64,000 nucleotides of DNA from Bacteroidales bacterium (GCA_012517855.1 JAAYUD010000104.1:1-64000); one strand, 5' to 3'; shown: positions 27,786 through 37,588, counted from the stretch's first letter. A program made the numbers and translations. The notes: generated by a model from the letters alone, not told the origin.

Positions 27786-29621
27786 CTACAAAGCGATAAC
27801 TTTCATGATACACTGGCGACAATCAAATTCAAGCTGGAAACGTTTGCCATCGGGTAACAATAAATAATAAGGTTCTCTATAAGGAGATTTTTCTTTTGCA
27901 GCACGAGGACACCATCCCATACTATAACGTAAACAATGACGACAAAACATGATAGGGAGCGGATAAGTGGGCTTTTGTTTCTCTACGGCAGCCTGAATCT
28001 GTGCCACGCCATGTCTGTGGTAAAAGTTTTCAGCTTCTCTATTCATAACATTGCCTAAGTATGTAAGTTGCGACAATGGATAAGAACGTTCAACATGCTT
28101 ATGCACCATAAGTTCTTGACGATAACAAATAAGCCGCACACGAAGTAACTCATCAACTAAACGACGGCGCAAATCGGAGACACTCGATATTGGGACAAAC
28201 CATTGATGGGACATTTTCACCTCAACAGACCGAACGGCAAATGGAGTATTCCCTAATTTACGGAGCTCATTTTCTATTCGTTCATGTTGGGGACTACGAG
28301 CCTCTTCGAAAAGCATATCCAAGGGTAGCGTTGCGTTATTGCCATCTTCATCTGTCATTGTAACGGCAAAACCATGCGCCGTTTCATAGAAACAAATATC
28401 AACATCCAACTTACGCACTGCCGATTCAGCAGCAAGCAGATGCTCAAACTCCTGATCATAGTTTCTATAGAGCGGAGTATGAGGTTTGATAAAAGGCAAG
28501 CGCCCTCCTAGAATATAGAGACGATTGGTATCAACTCTATTTACTCGAAAGCCTTGCAGATGATGCAACTCGTCAACATAACAGATACCATCACCATTGT
28601 GGAAGCTTTTCACACCGGCTACCGTAATATAATTTTCTGCCGAGTTTTTTACAACGCCCATCGGCTCACCTATAGACTTAGGAGTGTCGGGAGAAAAAAT
28701 ATCTTCTTCTCTCTTATCTAGGAAATAAGATGTGAATCCTCTATTAAAGCTTTTTTCTAGTTGAGGTTGGAAAGAATAAGTAGAACTTCCAGACGATGCC
28801 CGAAGATATTCAGGACGCCGAAGAAAAATAGAATCAAGCTGCTGACGATAATAAGCAGTAACATTCTTCACATAAGATACATCCTTGAGACGTCCTTCTA
28901 TCTTTAATGAAGAAATTCCTGCATCAAGCATAGCCTCCAACCGTTCGCTTCGATTCATATCTTTAAGAGACAACAGATGTTTACCACGTTTTATAACCTT
29001 CCCATCAGCATCAACCATATCGAAAGCCAGACGACAAAATTGCGCACACTCTCCTCTATTGGCGCTACGACCGAAACAGACCTCACTGGCATAGCACTGT
29101 CCACTATAACTTACACAAAGTGCCCCGTGAACAAATGCCTCGAGCAGCACTTGAGGACAAGCTTCGTGTATTCGTTTGATATCAGTGATAGAAAGCTCAC
29201 GAGCCAATACAACCTGCCCAAGTCCCATATCTGCCAAAAAAGAAACTTTATCGATAGTACGATTGTCCATCTGAGTACTGGCATGAAGAGGTATAGGAGG
29301 CAAATCCATTTCGAGCAAAGCCATATCTTGAATAATAAGTGCATCGACACCAATACCATATAACTGTTCGACTAGCCCACGAACCTCTTCAAGTTCTTCA
29401 TCACGAAGTATTACATTTAATGTAACATATATACGAACACCATATATATGAGCAAAATGAGTTAACCGTGCAATATCTTCAATCGAATTGCCTGCCGCAG
29501 CACGAGCGCCAAATTTAGGTGCACCGATATACACTGCATCTGCTCCATGTTTCACCGCCTCCATACCACATTCGGCATCTCGCGCGGGAACCAACAGTTC
29601 TATACGTCGATGTTCAATCAT
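27786..29621 (-). CDS. U32 family peptidase-like protein (RNA hydroxylation type)
   Basis: A 611-residue U32 protein. The family signature is seen in EAFVHGALCVSYSGQCYAS and the following cysteines ANRGECAQFCRLAFD, with C-terminal cysteines in MFCRHCLRYSMGWC and CRQC that could bind an iron-sulfur cluster. Although named peptidases, E. coli members TrhP and RlhA are needed for 5-hydroxylation of tRNA uridine or 23S rRNA cytidine, so RNA hydroxylation is the likely role. The long form with the extra middle domain resembles RlhA. It overlaps metA by 4 bases (ATGA). Confidence 0.85.
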   Translation of the reverse strand: MIEHRRIELLVPARDAECGMEAVKHGADAVYIGAPKFGARAAAGNSIEDIARLTHFAHIYGVRIYVTLNVILRDEELEEVRGLVEQLYGIGVDALIIQDMALLEMDLPPIPLHASTQMDNRTIDKVSFLADMGLGQVVLARELSITDIKRIHEACPQVLLEAFVHGALCVSYSGQCYASEVCFGRSANRGECAQFCRLAFDMVDADGKVIKRGKHLLSLKDMNRSERLEAMLDAGISSLKIEGRLKDVSYVKNVTAYYRQQLDSIFLRRPEYLRASSGSSTYSFQPQLEKSFNRGFTSYFLDKREEDIFSPDTPKSIGEPMGVVKNSAENYITVAGVKSFHNGDGICYVDELHHLQGFRVNRVDTNRLYILGGRLPFIKPHTPLYRNYDQEFEHLLAAESAVRKLDVDICFYETAHGFAVTMTDEDGNNATLPLDMLFEEARSPQHERIENELRKLGNTPFAVRSVEVKMSHQWFVPISSVSDLRRRLVDELLRVRLICYRQELMVHKHVERSYPLSQLTYLGNVMNREAENFYHRHGVAQIQAAVEKQKPTYPLPIMFCRHCLRYSMGWCPRAAKEKSPYREPYYLLLPDGKRFQLEFDCRQCIMKVIAL

Positions 29622-30535
29622 TGAATTTCATCGAGATTATATGGTGTCTTCTGATATACAAAGTAGTTTAACCAATTTGAATAAAACAGATTGGCATGAG
29701 CACGCCAACGCACAAATGGTGGATTGCTAGGGTTATCGTCTACATAATAGTTTTTCGGAATCTGTATAGATAGTCCCTTTGCCAAATCACGCTTATATTC
29801 CACATCAAGTGTTCGCGGTGAATATTCAGAATGTCCTGTCACATAAAACTCACGGCCACCACGTGACTCAACAAGATAGACACCTGCCTCGTCCGATTCG
29901 GACAGCAATGTCAGTTCGGGCGTCGCGACGATGTCCGATTTGCGCACTTCCGTATGCCGACTGTGAGGGACGTAAAACTCATCATCAAATCCCCTAAAAA
30001 TAGGATGTAATGGACACAATGGGCGATGACTAAAAATTCCAAAACGCTTTTCGGGTAAGTCGAACTTGGGTATGCCGTAAAAGCGGTACAAAGCGGCAAA
30101 TGCAGCCCAGCAGATATAGAGTGTAGAAGTTACATGGGTACGTGCCCAATCAAAAATGCTAGTCAACTCATTCCAATACGTCACTTCCTCAAAAGGTATC
30201 TTTTCTACAGGAGCTCCGGTAACGATCAAACCATCAAACTTCTCGCCACGCATTGCCTCAAAATTACGATAAAAAGCCTTCATGTGCTCAACGGGAGTAT
30301 TCTTTGATGTATGACTTTTTATTTTCATAAAAGAGATCTCTACTTGCAAAGGAGTATTTGATAATAACCGCACCAAATCGGTTTCTGTAGTTATTTTTAG
30401 TGGCATCAAATTCAAGACAGCAATACGAAGCGGACGAATATCTTGCGTTGAAGCCCGCGAATCGTCCATGACAAAAATATTTTCTTTCTTTAGAATTTCG
30501 ACAGCCGGTAGCCTATCAGGTAATTTTAGTGGCAT
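29618..30535 (-). CDS. metA: Homoserine O-acyltransferase (predicted acetyl-CoA type)
   Basis: MetA acylates homoserine in methionine synthesis. The 305 residues contain the catalytic Cys142 (LYICWAAFAALY) and the oxyanion and substrate segments SRASTQDIRPL and LNLMPLK. Residue 111 is Glu, in GAPVEKIPFEEV. In this family Glu111 has been linked to acetyl-CoA use and Gly111 to succinyl-CoA use, so I predict acetylation even though many databases would call it succinyltransferase. It is the first gene of a two-gene unit with the U32 protein; a -7 element is at 30565-30572. Confidence 0.93.
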   Translation of the reverse strand: MPLKLPDRLPAVEILKKENIFVMDDSRASTQDIRPLRIAVLNLMPLKITTETDLVRLLSNTPLQVEISFMKIKSHTSKNTPVEHMKAFYRNFEAMRGEKFDGLIVTGAPVEKIPFEEVTYWNELTSIFDWARTHVTSTLYICWAAFAALYRFYGIPKFDLPEKRFGIFSHRPLCPLHPIFRGFDDEFYVPHSRHTEVRKSDIVATPELTLLSESDEAGVYLVESRGGREFYVTGHSEYSPRTLDVEYKRDLAKGLSIQIPKNYYVDDNPSNPPFVRWRAHANLFYSNWLNYFVYQKTPYNLDEIQ

Positions 30536-30564
30536 AAATTTATTACTATATCATTATTTGGATA

Positions 30565-30572
30565 CAAAATTA
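30565..30572 (-). promoter_or_regulatory. Promoter -7 element for metA
   Basis: The minus-strand TAATTTTG is an exact TAnnTTTG match 30 bases upstream of the metA ATG. The -33 box is unclear. Confidence 0.5.
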
Positions 30573-30647
30573 GCAAAAAAGAACGATATTGCACCTCAAT
30601 AATAAGATAAGATGTCCTATAAATTAATTCAAATTATGAAAAGAAAA

Positions 30648-30679
30648 TTTCGCAATAACAAAGAAAAAGATTACATTTG
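30648..30679 (+). promoter_or_regulatory. Promoter of the ferredoxin gene
   Basis: TTTC (30648-30651), 20 bases, TACATTTG (30672-30679): an exact -7 box and one mismatch in the -33 box. The ferredoxin ATG is 38 bases downstream. Confidence 0.6.
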
Positions 30680-30716
30680 CAACGTTATAATAATAATCAT
30701 TTAAAAAGTAAACAAA

Positions 30717-30887
30717 ATGGCTTACGTAATTAATGACGACTGTGTAGCTTGTGGTACTTGCATCGATGAATGTCCGGTTGAAGCTATCTCGGAAGGAGAT
30801 AAATATTCTATAGATCCGGATAAATGCACCGAATGCGGTACTTGCGCAAGTGTTTGCCCTAGCGATGCGATCCATCCGGGTGAATAA
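30717..30887 (+). CDS. 2[4Fe-4S] ferredoxin, 56 residues
   Basis: A short gene that length filters easily miss. It encodes 56 residues with two clostridial-type cluster motifs: C9-x2-C12-x2-C15-x3-C19-P (CVACGTCIDECP) and C37-x2-C40-x2-C43-x3-C47-P (CTECGTCASVCP). Such ferredoxins carry low-potential electrons for enzymes such as pyruvate:ferredoxin oxidoreductase and hydrogenases in anaerobes. It has its own promoter and a terminator directly after the stop, so it is a monocistronic, probably highly expressed gene. Confidence 0.95.
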   Translation: MAYVINDDCVACGTCIDECPVEAISEGDKYSIDPDKCTECGTCASVCPSDAIHPGE

Positions 30888-30910
30888 TTACACAAGGTCT
30901 TAAAACGAAT

Positions 30911-30942
30911 AAAGGCTGCCCGCTTAGCGAGTAGCCTTTTAT
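30911..30942 (+). terminator. Terminator after the ferredoxin gene
   Basis: AAAGGCTGC (30911-30919) pairs with GTAGCCTTT (30931-30939), including one G-U, across an 11-base loop and ends in T residues. It starts 23 bases past the stop. Confidence 0.75.
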
Positions 30943-31013
30943 TATTACCATTAAGATTGTGCAACGCTAAACAGGATATTAAACCAGTTAAAAGCCCGCT
31001 TAACTATATGTGT

Positions 31014-32210
31014 TTATTTCAGTTGTCCCAAAACGTTTTTGATACGACGGAAAGCCTCAGCGATATTCTCTTCGCTTGTAGCATAGCTCATTCTAATACA
31101 CTCAGGAGCACCAAATCCACTTCCTCCAACACAAGCGACGTGTCCTACTTCGAGCAAATACATAGCCAAATCATTTGAATCATTAATTTGACGACCGTTA
31201 TAAGATTTACCATAATAAGAACTGCACTTTGGGAAAATATAGAAAGCACCATCAGGAACAGTTACCTCAAAACCTGGAATTTCTTTTGCAAGCTTAACGA
31301 TAAGATCGCGACGACGACGAAAAGCGGTACACATTTCACGAACAGGTTCTTGTGAACCTGTATATGCAGCCTCGGCAGCTTTTTGAGAAACAGAACACGG
31401 CCCCGATGTATATTGTCCTTGTAACTTATTGCACCCTTTCACAATCCATTCTGGAGCTGCAATAAAACCGATACGCCAACCTGTCATTGCATAAGCTTTT
31501 GATACACCATTAATAATTATGGTACGATCTTTCATTTCAGGGAATTGTCCAATGCTAACATGAGTACCAACATAATTAATATGTTCATATATCTCATCAG
31601 CAATAACAAAAATATGGGGATGTTTAATCAGAACAGCAACCAATGCAGCAAGTTCATCCTTGCTATAGACAGAACCGGTAGGATTGGACGGAGAACAGAG
31701 GATAAGAGCCCGGGTTTTAGAAGTAATAGAAGCTTCGAGTTGTGCTGGATTAATCTTAAAATTTTGTTCTATGCCCGCCGAAACGACAACAGGAACACCA
31801 TCAGCAAGTTTTACCATTTCGGGATAACTAACCCAGTATGGAGCAGGAATAATGACCTCTTCGCCCGCATTGACAATAGCCATCAAAGCATTACAAACAC
31901 ATTGTTTGGCACCATTCGATACTAGTATCTGACTCGGTTCATACTCCAGTCCGTTCTCGTTTTTAAGTTTAGCAGCAATCGCTTTACGCAATGCCGGATA
32001 ACCGGGAACGGGAGAATAATGAGAAAAATTATCATCAATAGCTTTCTTTGCAGCATCTTTAATATACTGCGGCGTATTGAAATCGGGCTCACCCACACTG
32101 AGATTAATAACGTCTACCCCTTGAGCTTTAAGTTCACTACTCTTTTGCGACATCGCCAAAGTCTGCGAAGGCGAGAGTTTGTTCAATCTGTCTGATAATT
32201 GGTTCGTCAT
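31014..32210 (-). CDS. Pyridoxal-phosphate aminotransferase, aspartate aminotransferase type
   Basis: A 398-residue fold-type I class I aminotransferase, probably interconverting aspartate and oxaloacetate with glutamate. Features are VGEPDFNTP, the PLP-stacking and substrate segments APYWVSYPEM and CSPSNPTGS, the Schiff-base lysine in IINGVSKAYAMTGWRIGF, and GAPECIRMSYATS with the substrate-binding arginine. It is the last gene of a probable operon lptF/G-like, ribBA, aminotransferase, starting 20 bases after ribBA. The exact amino donor cannot be fixed from sequence. Confidence 0.9.
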   Translation of the reverse strand: MTNQLSDRLNKLSPSQTLAMSQKSSELKAQGVDVINLSVGEPDFNTPQYIKDAAKKAIDDNFSHYSPVPGYPALRKAIAAKLKNENGLEYEPSQILVSNGAKQCVCNALMAIVNAGEEVIIPAPYWVSYPEMVKLADGVPVVVSAGIEQNFKINPAQLEASITSKTRALILCSPSNPTGSVYSKDELAALVAVLIKHPHIFVIADEIYEHINYVGTHVSIGQFPEMKDRTIIINGVSKAYAMTGWRIGFIAAPEWIVKGCNKLQGQYTSGPCSVSQKAAEAAYTGSQEPVREMCTAFRRRRDLIVKLAKEIPGFEVTVPDGAFYIFPKCSSYYGKSYNGRQINDSNDLAMYLLEVGHVACVGGSGFGAPECIRMSYATSEENIAEAFRRIKNVLGQLK

Positions 32211-32230
32211 AATAACTATGGTTTATTAAA

Positions 32231-33445
32231 TTATTTCGTAAAATGCAATGTATGCCCCATACGTACTTTTTTAGTGCGTAGATAACGTTCATTGTATTCA
32301 TTTGGTGTCGTTTCGATAGAGACATTTTCTATTATTTTCAGTCCATACGCCTCAAGTCCGACACGTTTCACAGGATTATTTGTCATTAGTTTCATCTTGT
32401 GGACTCCGAGTTCACGTAAGATCTGCGCTCCTACCCCATAATCTCTTTCATCAGGATCAAAGCCTAAATGAATATTGGCATCAACGGTGTCATAACCTTC
32501 TTCCTGAAGTTTATAAGCAGCAATTTTATTCATAAGCCCTATACCACGCCCCTCCTGATTCATATAAACAATAACGCCCTTTCCTGCCTTATCAATCATT
32601 TCCATGGCTTTATGCAATTGCTCACCGCAATCACAACGCTTTGACCCAAAAATATCACCTGTAACACACGACGAATGAACACGCACCAAAATAGGTTCAT
32701 CTTCTTCCAACGTACCCTTGAACAAAGCGACATGTTCCAGTCCATTCGATTTTTGAAGAAACGGAATAAGACGGAAATGCCCGTAGTCTGTAGGTAAATC
32801 AACCTCTACTCCACGTTCTACAATAGATTCTTCTTTCAATCGATACGCTATAAGGTCGTGAATAGAAATCAATTTCAAATTATATTTATCCGCCATCAGC
32901 CGAAGTTCAGGTAATCGCGCCATTGTACCATCTTCATTCATTATTTCCATCAAAGCCCCAGCGGGATAAAGCCCGGCAAGTTTACACATATCGATGGTAG
33001 CTTCAGTATGTCCTACACGACGTAGGACTCCTTTGTCTTGAGCATATAAAGGATTCACGTGGCCGGGTCTACCGAATGTTGCCGGAGTAGACTTAAGATC
33101 AGCAAGAGCCAAAATAGTAGCTGCACGGTCCGCAGCAGAAACGCCTGTAGTACAGCCTTCAAGTTTGTCTACAGTAACAGTAAAAGGTGTACCTAACACA
33201 GAAGTATTTTCAGACACCTGATGAGGTAAATCCAGCTCCTTACAGCGAGACAAGGTAATAGGAGCGCAAAGCACGCCACGAGCATGCTTAAGCATGAAGT
33301 TTACTTTATCGGGAGTAATCTTCTCGGCAGGGATAATGAGATCTCCTTCATTCTCACGATCCGCATCATCGACAACAATCAGGAATTTGCCTTCCTTAAA
33401 GTCTTCAATAGCCTGTTCGATAGTATCAAATTGAATATCATTCAT
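32231..33445 (-). CDS. ribBA: Bifunctional 3,4-dihydroxy-2-butanone-4-phosphate synthase / GTP cyclohydrolase II
   Basis: A 404-residue fusion of the two entry enzymes of riboflavin synthesis. The N-terminal RibB half has [11 protein letters not shown] and the substrate loop GHTEATIDM. The C-terminal RibA half has the zinc site C-x10-C-x-C in [20 protein letters not shown] and the GTP segment [14 protein letters not shown]. Both halves look catalytically complete. It starts 2 bases after the lptF/G-like gene, so it depends on that promoter. No FMN riboswitch precedes it. Confidence 0.96.
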   Translation of the reverse strand: MNDIQFDTIEQAIEDFKEGKFLIVVDDADRENEGDLIIPAEKITPDKVNFMLKHARGVLCAPITLSRCKELDLPHQVSENTSVLGTPFTVTVDKLEGCTTGVSAADRAATILALADLKSTPATFGRPGHVNPLYAQDKGVLRRVGHTEATIDMCKLAGLYPAGALMEIMNEDGTMARLPELRLMADKYNLKLISIHDLIAYRLKEESIVERGVEVDLPTDYGHFRLIPFLQKSNGLEHVALFKGTLEEDEPILVRVHSSCVTGDIFGSKRCDCGEQLHKAMEMIDKAGKGVIVYMNQEGRGIGLMNKIAAYKLQEEGYDTVDANIHLGFDPDERDYGVGAQILRELGVHKMKLMTNNPVKRVGLEAYGLKIIENVSIETTPNEYNERYLRTKKVRMGHTLHFTK

Positions 33446-33447
33446 AA

Positions 33448-35376
33448 TTACTTCCTTTTCTTTTGAATTTGTAATATAATTGTTTTTATTTTCTTATCAT
33501 TTTCCACTATATGTCTCAAATCTTTATCCAATCTTATACGGAATGCCCAAATACGAAGCAAGAAAAATATTCCGACCGGAATAATAACACCTGCTGCGAT
33601 ATTCAGCCAATGTCCATGGAAAGGTCGAGTATGTGCCCTCGTAGGGATTATAGGATAATTATTTAAAGCGTTAATGAGATGAATGGAATGCGAATTGGAC
33701 ATTTCATCAATAAGTTCTTCCATCTTATTATTGATACGATCAATATCATTATCCACATTATCGGTCATCCACAACTTAACGTAATTCGGCAGCATCCGCA
33801 AATGATGAGTCTTGAGATATGAAATGCATTGCAAAGAGAGGCCATTAAGCCTAGCAGGCATTGTATCATAGTCCACATCCTGAATAATAACTTCTTTCAT
33901 AAAGGCATGTCTGATACTCCGTATACCACTCACCCTACGAAGCCAAGCAATATAAGTATCAATATTCAATACGACCGAATCATTATTTGATTTATAAGTA
34001 AGAAAAGCGCCCAAAGGAGCCAATACTGCTGTACTCAACCAAATGCCCATCCACAAAGCCCATTTCCCGTCACGTGCCATTTTGTAACCTGAATTGTCTA
34101 TAATATAATAAACAATAAAGACCAATACCGAAATAACCACAGGCATACCTAGTCCACCTTTTCGGATGATACCTCCCAAAGGTGCACCAATAAAGAAGAA
34201 AAGCATACATGACAAAGCAATTGTTATCTTACGCTGCATTTCTATCTTATGACGACGAATCTGATAATCAAGTTGTTCCACAGTAGAACTTTTAAATTCC
34301 CAATCAGTGCCAAGGTTCTGCGCAGTATTTTCAGCCCGTTGTAGCGTTCGTTGCTTCTCTTCGGTCGTAGATTTATCGTACAATTTATCTATATCGTATT
34401 TTGCAGGATTGTACTTTTCCTTTTTCACAACAATGGCAGCAGTTGCATTAGAAAGCGCTGGATGCACCATAGGAGTACTTCGATAATAATTTTCAGCAGC
34501 AGCTTTATAATAACTTCTCCCTATACTGTCACCCACTACCGTCATTGAATCTATTGAGTGACTTAAAGCCGATATATTCTTAGCGCCTGCCTGATTGCTC
34601 ATGACATTGGCATCCGCCATATTAAAACCCGAATTAAATTCAATAATGGCTGTTTTACGATCAAACGTCTCACGGCGATATGGTACATTAGTAGCATACA
34701 TTGTCTGTTGAGTGAGATTCTCAAACAATTCACCCTTATATAATTGCAGTAACAAATGCTGCCGATCTGCAGTCATATCAAGCCGTCCTGAATCACAATT
34801 AATGATACGAGTATTCTCAAATCCCTGTGAATAATCATAGATCAAAACACCATGAAGTACACCCGTTACTTTATTCTTCTTTTGAATTCTCAAATTATAG
34901 CCCGGTATATCATTATAAAAAGCCCCTTCCGGTATATCCAATTCAGGAGATTTTTGCTTTAATGAAAGAGCAAAAGTTCCTAACTCTTTTTGAGCATTGG
35001 GACTAATTACATTTTGAAAATAAAAAGATGTAATGGTTAACAGGCCGACAATAACCATTAGAGGACGCATCACCTTGAGAAGCGAAATGCCAGAAGCTTT
35101 CATAGCCAACAATTCAAAACGTTCCCCAAAATTACCGAATGTGATAAGCGAAGCCAACAAAACAGCTAAAGGCATAGAAAGAGGCACCAATGTCAAAGTA
35201 GAATACCAAAAGAATTTAGCGAGTACATCCATACCCAATCCTTTACCCACCAAATCATCCACCCAACGCCACAAAAACTGCATCAAGAAAATGAAAAGAC
35301 AAATCAGGAAAGTACCCACAAAAAGCGTAAAAAAACTTTTTGTAATAAATATATTTAATTTCTTAATTCGAAACAT
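33448..35376 (-). CDS. LptF/LptG family permease
   Basis: A membrane subunit of the lipopolysaccharide-export ABC transporter, working with LptB and LptC to extract LPS from the inner membrane. The N-terminal helices (about residues 10-35, 58-80 and 100-122) and the central beta-jellyroll are as in LptF/G (YjgP/YjgQ). A second helix block is near residues 390-470 with [16 protein letters not shown]. At 642 residues it is much longer than the E. coli proteins (about 360), as is usual in Bacteroidetes; the C-terminal extension ends with one more helix. A -7 element is at 35407-35414 and the gene leads the ribBA operon. Confidence 0.9.
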   Translation of the reverse strand: MFRIKKLNIFITKSFFTLFVGTFLICLFIFLMQFLWRWVDDLVGKGLGMDVLAKFFWYSTLTLVPLSMPLAVLLASLITFGNFGERFELLAMKASGISLLKVMRPLMVIVGLLTITSFYFQNVISPNAQKELGTFALSLKQKSPELDIPEGAFYNDIPGYNLRIQKKNKVTGVLHGVLIYDYSQGFENTRIINCDSGRLDMTADRQHLLLQLYKGELFENLTQQTMYATNVPYRRETFDRKTAIIEFNSGFNMADANVMSNQAGAKNISALSHSIDSMTVVGDSIGRSYYKAAAENYYRSTPMVHPALSNATAAIVVKKEKYNPAKYDIDKLYDKSTTEEKQRTLQRAENTAQNLGTDWEFKSSTVEQLDYQIRRHKIEMQRKITIALSCMLFFFIGAPLGGIIRKGGLGMPVVISVLVFIVYYIIDNSGYKMARDGKWALWMGIWLSTAVLAPLGAFLTYKSNNDSVVLNIDTYIAWLRRVSGIRSIRHAFMKEVIIQDVDYDTMPARLNGLSLQCISYLKTHHLRMLPNYVKLWMTDNVDNDIDRINNKMEELIDEMSNSHSIHLINALNNYPIIPTRAHTRPFHGHWLNIAAGVIIPVGIFFLLRIWAFRIRLDKDLRHIVENDKKIKTIILQIQKKRK

Positions 35377-35406
35377 TTCTATTCAACCATCACATTTTTT
35401 ACGATG

Positions 35407-35414
35407 CAAAGGTA
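35407..35414 (-). promoter_or_regulatory. Promoter -7 element for the lptF/G-ribBA operon
   Basis: The minus-strand TACCTTTG matches TAnnTTTG, with a TTTG 17 bases further up (35432-35435), slightly closer than the usual 19-21. Confidence 0.5.
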
Positions 35415-35456
35415 AGACAAAAAACAGAGAGCAAAAAATATTCGAATGAAAGTTCA

Positions 35457-35843
35457 TTAAAAACCTAAAACTCTTCGCATTTTAGCTATTTGTGAAGTCC
35501 ATAATTCCTTTAAATCCTCACCTTCTTCCTCGTTGGTGAAATCATTAATTTCTAAGACAAAAGCTTTTGTCAGTTCATCCTGACACATTTTAATCTCAAA
35601 ATAGGTACGTGGGTTGTCATCATCTAGCCAATGAAAGCGAATAAACGAGAAAGTCCTTATAGCAACAATTTCTGCTGATCGCACTTCATCATCAGACCAC
35701 CAGAAAGTAAAGACCTTATCCTTAACCGATATTCTATTGGCAAACCAATTTTCCATACCAGCAGGAGTACTAATAGTATTCCACAACACGTGTTTCGCAG
35801 TCTCCTTAAGCAAAAATTCCAAATGTATTTTAATTTTATCCAT
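35457..35843 (-). CDS. START-like (AHSA1/SRPBCC-fold) protein
   Basis: A 128-residue cytoplasmic protein without signal peptide. The pattern ISTPAGMENWFANRI followed by FTFWWSDDEVRSAEIV and FIRFHWLDDDNPRTYFEIKM is that of the START-like/AHSA1 hydrophobic-cavity fold and is conserved in Bacteroidales. Members bind hydrophobic ligands or modulate chaperones; the ligand here is unknown. It is transcribed alone, divergent from tRNA-Met. Confidence 0.8.
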   Translation of the reverse strand: MDKIKIHLEFLLKETAKHVLWNTISTPAGMENWFANRISVKDKVFTFWWSDDEVRSAEIVAIRTFSFIRFHWLDDDNPRTYFEIKMCQDELTKAFVLEINDFTNEEEGEDLKELWTSQIAKMRRVLGF

Positions 35844-35962
35844 AGTATCCCCTTATTTCATCCGCCAAGATATATACTTTTTTCTAGATATGGAAACAAA
35901 AACCATATATTTTAATGGTATCATTATCCGCTGCATTTTTTTTCAGAAAAACAGCAAATTGT

Positions 35963-35993
35963 TTTGGCAATTTCAGAAAAAGGACTATCTTTG
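35963..35993 (+). promoter_or_regulatory. Promoter of tRNA-Met
   Basis: TTTG (35963-35966), 19 bases, TATCTTTG (35986-35993): a perfect Bacteroides consensus promoter 19 bases before the tRNA 5' end. Confidence 0.75.
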
Positions 35994-36011
35994 CACCCGC
36001 AAAACAACAAT

Positions 36012-36085
36012 GGCGGGATAGCTCAGCTGGTTAGAGCGCATGATTCATAATCATGAGGTCCTGAGTTCAAGTCTCAGCCCCGCTA
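36012..36085 (+). tRNA. tRNA-Met (CAT), elongator type
   Basis: A 74-base cloverleaf: acceptor 36012-36018 with 36078-36084, D-arm GCTC/GAGC, anticodon stem CATGA/TCATG with loop TTCATAA (anticodon CAT at 36046-36048), T-arm CTGAG/CTCAG, discriminator A. CCA is not encoded. The anticodon stem lacks the three G-C pairs of initiators, and the acceptor is not of the Ile2 type, so elongator Met is favoured. The acceptor has a G1-U72 wobble and an A7-C66 mismatch. Confidence 0.95.
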
Positions 36086-36105
36086 CTTACACAAAGTTCT
36101 AAAGC

Positions 36106-36142
36106 AAAAGCAATTACAATTTATATACTTGTAATTGCTTTT
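36106..36142 (+). terminator. Terminator after tRNA-Met
   Basis: AAAAGCAATTACAA (36106-36119) pairs perfectly with TTGTAATTGCTTTT (36129-36142) across a 9-base loop. It begins 21 bases after the tRNA. Confidence 0.85.
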
Positions 36143-36152
36143 ACTTTATTAA

Positions 36153-36556
36153 ATAGGGGCTGCTGAATAATATTTATAGGATGACATAGGGCGATGTAGG
36201 TGTTATAATTTATTTGTAGATGTTGTTGTGACTCTTTAGGGGCGAGTTAGAAAATCGACTGTATCCCTTACTTTAGGGAACTGAGATAAGGGCAATAAAA
36301 GATCACTTCCATTTAGGGTTTACTGAATAAACTTAACGTTCTATTATTCAGTTTCATACGAATTAAATTGTAATGGTCTTAACATTTAAAGCACGGATTA
36401 TCGTGTTAATAACCTATCGTTGCAGGCAAAAAAAATGGAATTAGTATAGTTTACCGCATTAATTTTCTACAGAAATGCCATTATTCATACTGCTTCCTAA
36501 AAAACAGCTATATCTTTTGCCAGTTTTAAACAAAATAGATTATTCAGACCCTAATT
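36153..36556. repeat. Possible decayed mobile element with inverted termini
   Basis: A motif around AGGGGCTGCTGAATAATA (36154-36172) recurs inverted at 36532-36556 (ATTATTCAGACCCTAA). A third partial copy is at 36313-36331, which forms its own hairpin with 36343-36353 (ACTGAATAA / TTATTCAGT). No transposase remains between them. The arrangement looks like a small non-autonomous element or nested IS ends just downstream of tRNA-Met. The roughly 500 bases otherwise hold no gene I can support. Confidence 0.4.
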
Positions 36557-36651
36557 AGATAAAAACTTGTCATAAAGACAGATAACTGGAGCGGTGATTC
36601 GTGAGAATAGCCAGCTTTTTAAATTGATTAGAAGACTAAATTATTAAATCT

Positions 36652-36978
36652 ATGATTGAAATAAAGTATTTGTCGGACGAAGAAGATTACGTCCCAATAG
36701 TGAAAGCATTGAAAAAAGTATTAGGAAAACACTACACGGGAGCGTTAGACAAAGAGAAGGAAGCCCCCTACTGGGTAGATGCCATTGCAGTATATGGGGA
36801 TAATGCATTATTGGATATAAGACTTTTTGATCCCTATTTAGAAGTGGCCAGAGGAATACATGTGTCTCAAAAAGGGTACAGCGATTGGCTCTGCCATATT
36901 TGTGGTGATGAAAAGGAAATGACAGAAAGAGGACTTTCCATTCATGAGATAAACATGATCAAAAGCCTGAATAAATGA
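36652..36978 (+). CDS. Hypothetical protein, 108 residues
   Basis: A small soluble protein with balanced composition and a plausible start (MIEIKYLSDEEDYVPIVKALK). No signal peptide or known motif is recognised; C-x-x-C in LCHICGDE could bind a metal, but only one pair is present. It stands alone in a decayed region between tRNA-Met and the polysaccharide locus, so it may be cargo of a former integrated element. Function unknown. Confidence 0.6.
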   Translation: MIEIKYLSDEEDYVPIVKALKKVLGKHYTGALDKEKEAPYWVDAIAVYGDNALLDIRLFDPYLEVARGIHVSQKGYSDWLCHICGDEKEMTERGLSIHEINMIKSLNK

Positions 36979-37054
36979 TAGGAAAACGTTGTGGAGGCAA
37001 AAGAGTCTGGTATATATCCGTACAGACTTCAGACATACAGTTTATAATCCATTT

Positions 37055-37249
37055 TTACTGCCCATCAGTTTTTCCTGTATTCACCAGATAACATTGAATA
37101 CTTTCAAAGATATAATGGAGGACCTTTTCGTTTGCTTTATTGATGGCGGAAAAGTCTTTCTTTATATACAAATAGGTAACAGACATGGAATTATCAATAC
37201 GGTCCAGAGCACCATTGATCGTAGACTTATCAATCATCAAATGGCTCAC
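37055..37249 (-). pseudogene. C-terminal remnant of a tyrosine recombinase (integrase)
   Basis: About 60 residues on the minus strand. DKSTINGALDRIDNSM followed by VTYLYIKKDFSAINKANEKV matches the last segment of Bacteroidales phage/transposon integrases: the alpha-helical region around the final His/Trp box (here G-A-L-D-R), the catalytic-tyrosine motif VT-x-x-YI-x-x-D, and a closing ANxKVLxYI helix. Tyr appears at the expected place in YLYIKKD. The rest of the enzyme is missing. It lies about 1 kb from tRNA-Met, a common integration site. Confidence 0.55.
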
Positions 37250-37300
37250 CGGTAACAGTTAGTGGGTTAAACATAAGTATTATTAATAGGACCACAACCT

Positions 37301-37588
37301 CTATTTGGATAAGAGATTGTCGTATGTTAGTTTTTCCGGTGGCGTCCTTAAGTTTTTTTGGAAACGTATGGACGTCAACAATTTTAGGGGCATATGTGGT
37401 TTTAGAAAGATAAGGATAACACCAATTCGTTTGAATTGATCGTGTTTTGCCAACAACTTAAAGAAGCCACCTCGGTATGAATCACTCCGATATTTTACTA
37501 TAATACTAATGCCACCTCTTCCAGTCACGCTTACCACTTCTTTACCATACTTATACATACTGTATGGTGGCAAGATCGGACATCGCAA
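37301..37588 (-). pseudogene. Fragment resembling BT4734-like/VirE N-terminal domain
   Basis: A 95-residue frame. KYGKEVVSVTGRGGISIIVK resembles the S-x-S-G-x-G-x-x-x-(I/L)-x-x-(I/V) strand-turn-strand of BT4734-like domains found in VirE-type proteins of Bacteroides mobile islands, followed by a lysine-rich helix and a terminal LTYD. No intact start or continuation is visible, so it is a relic at best. Confidence is low because only one motif supports it. Confidence 0.3.
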
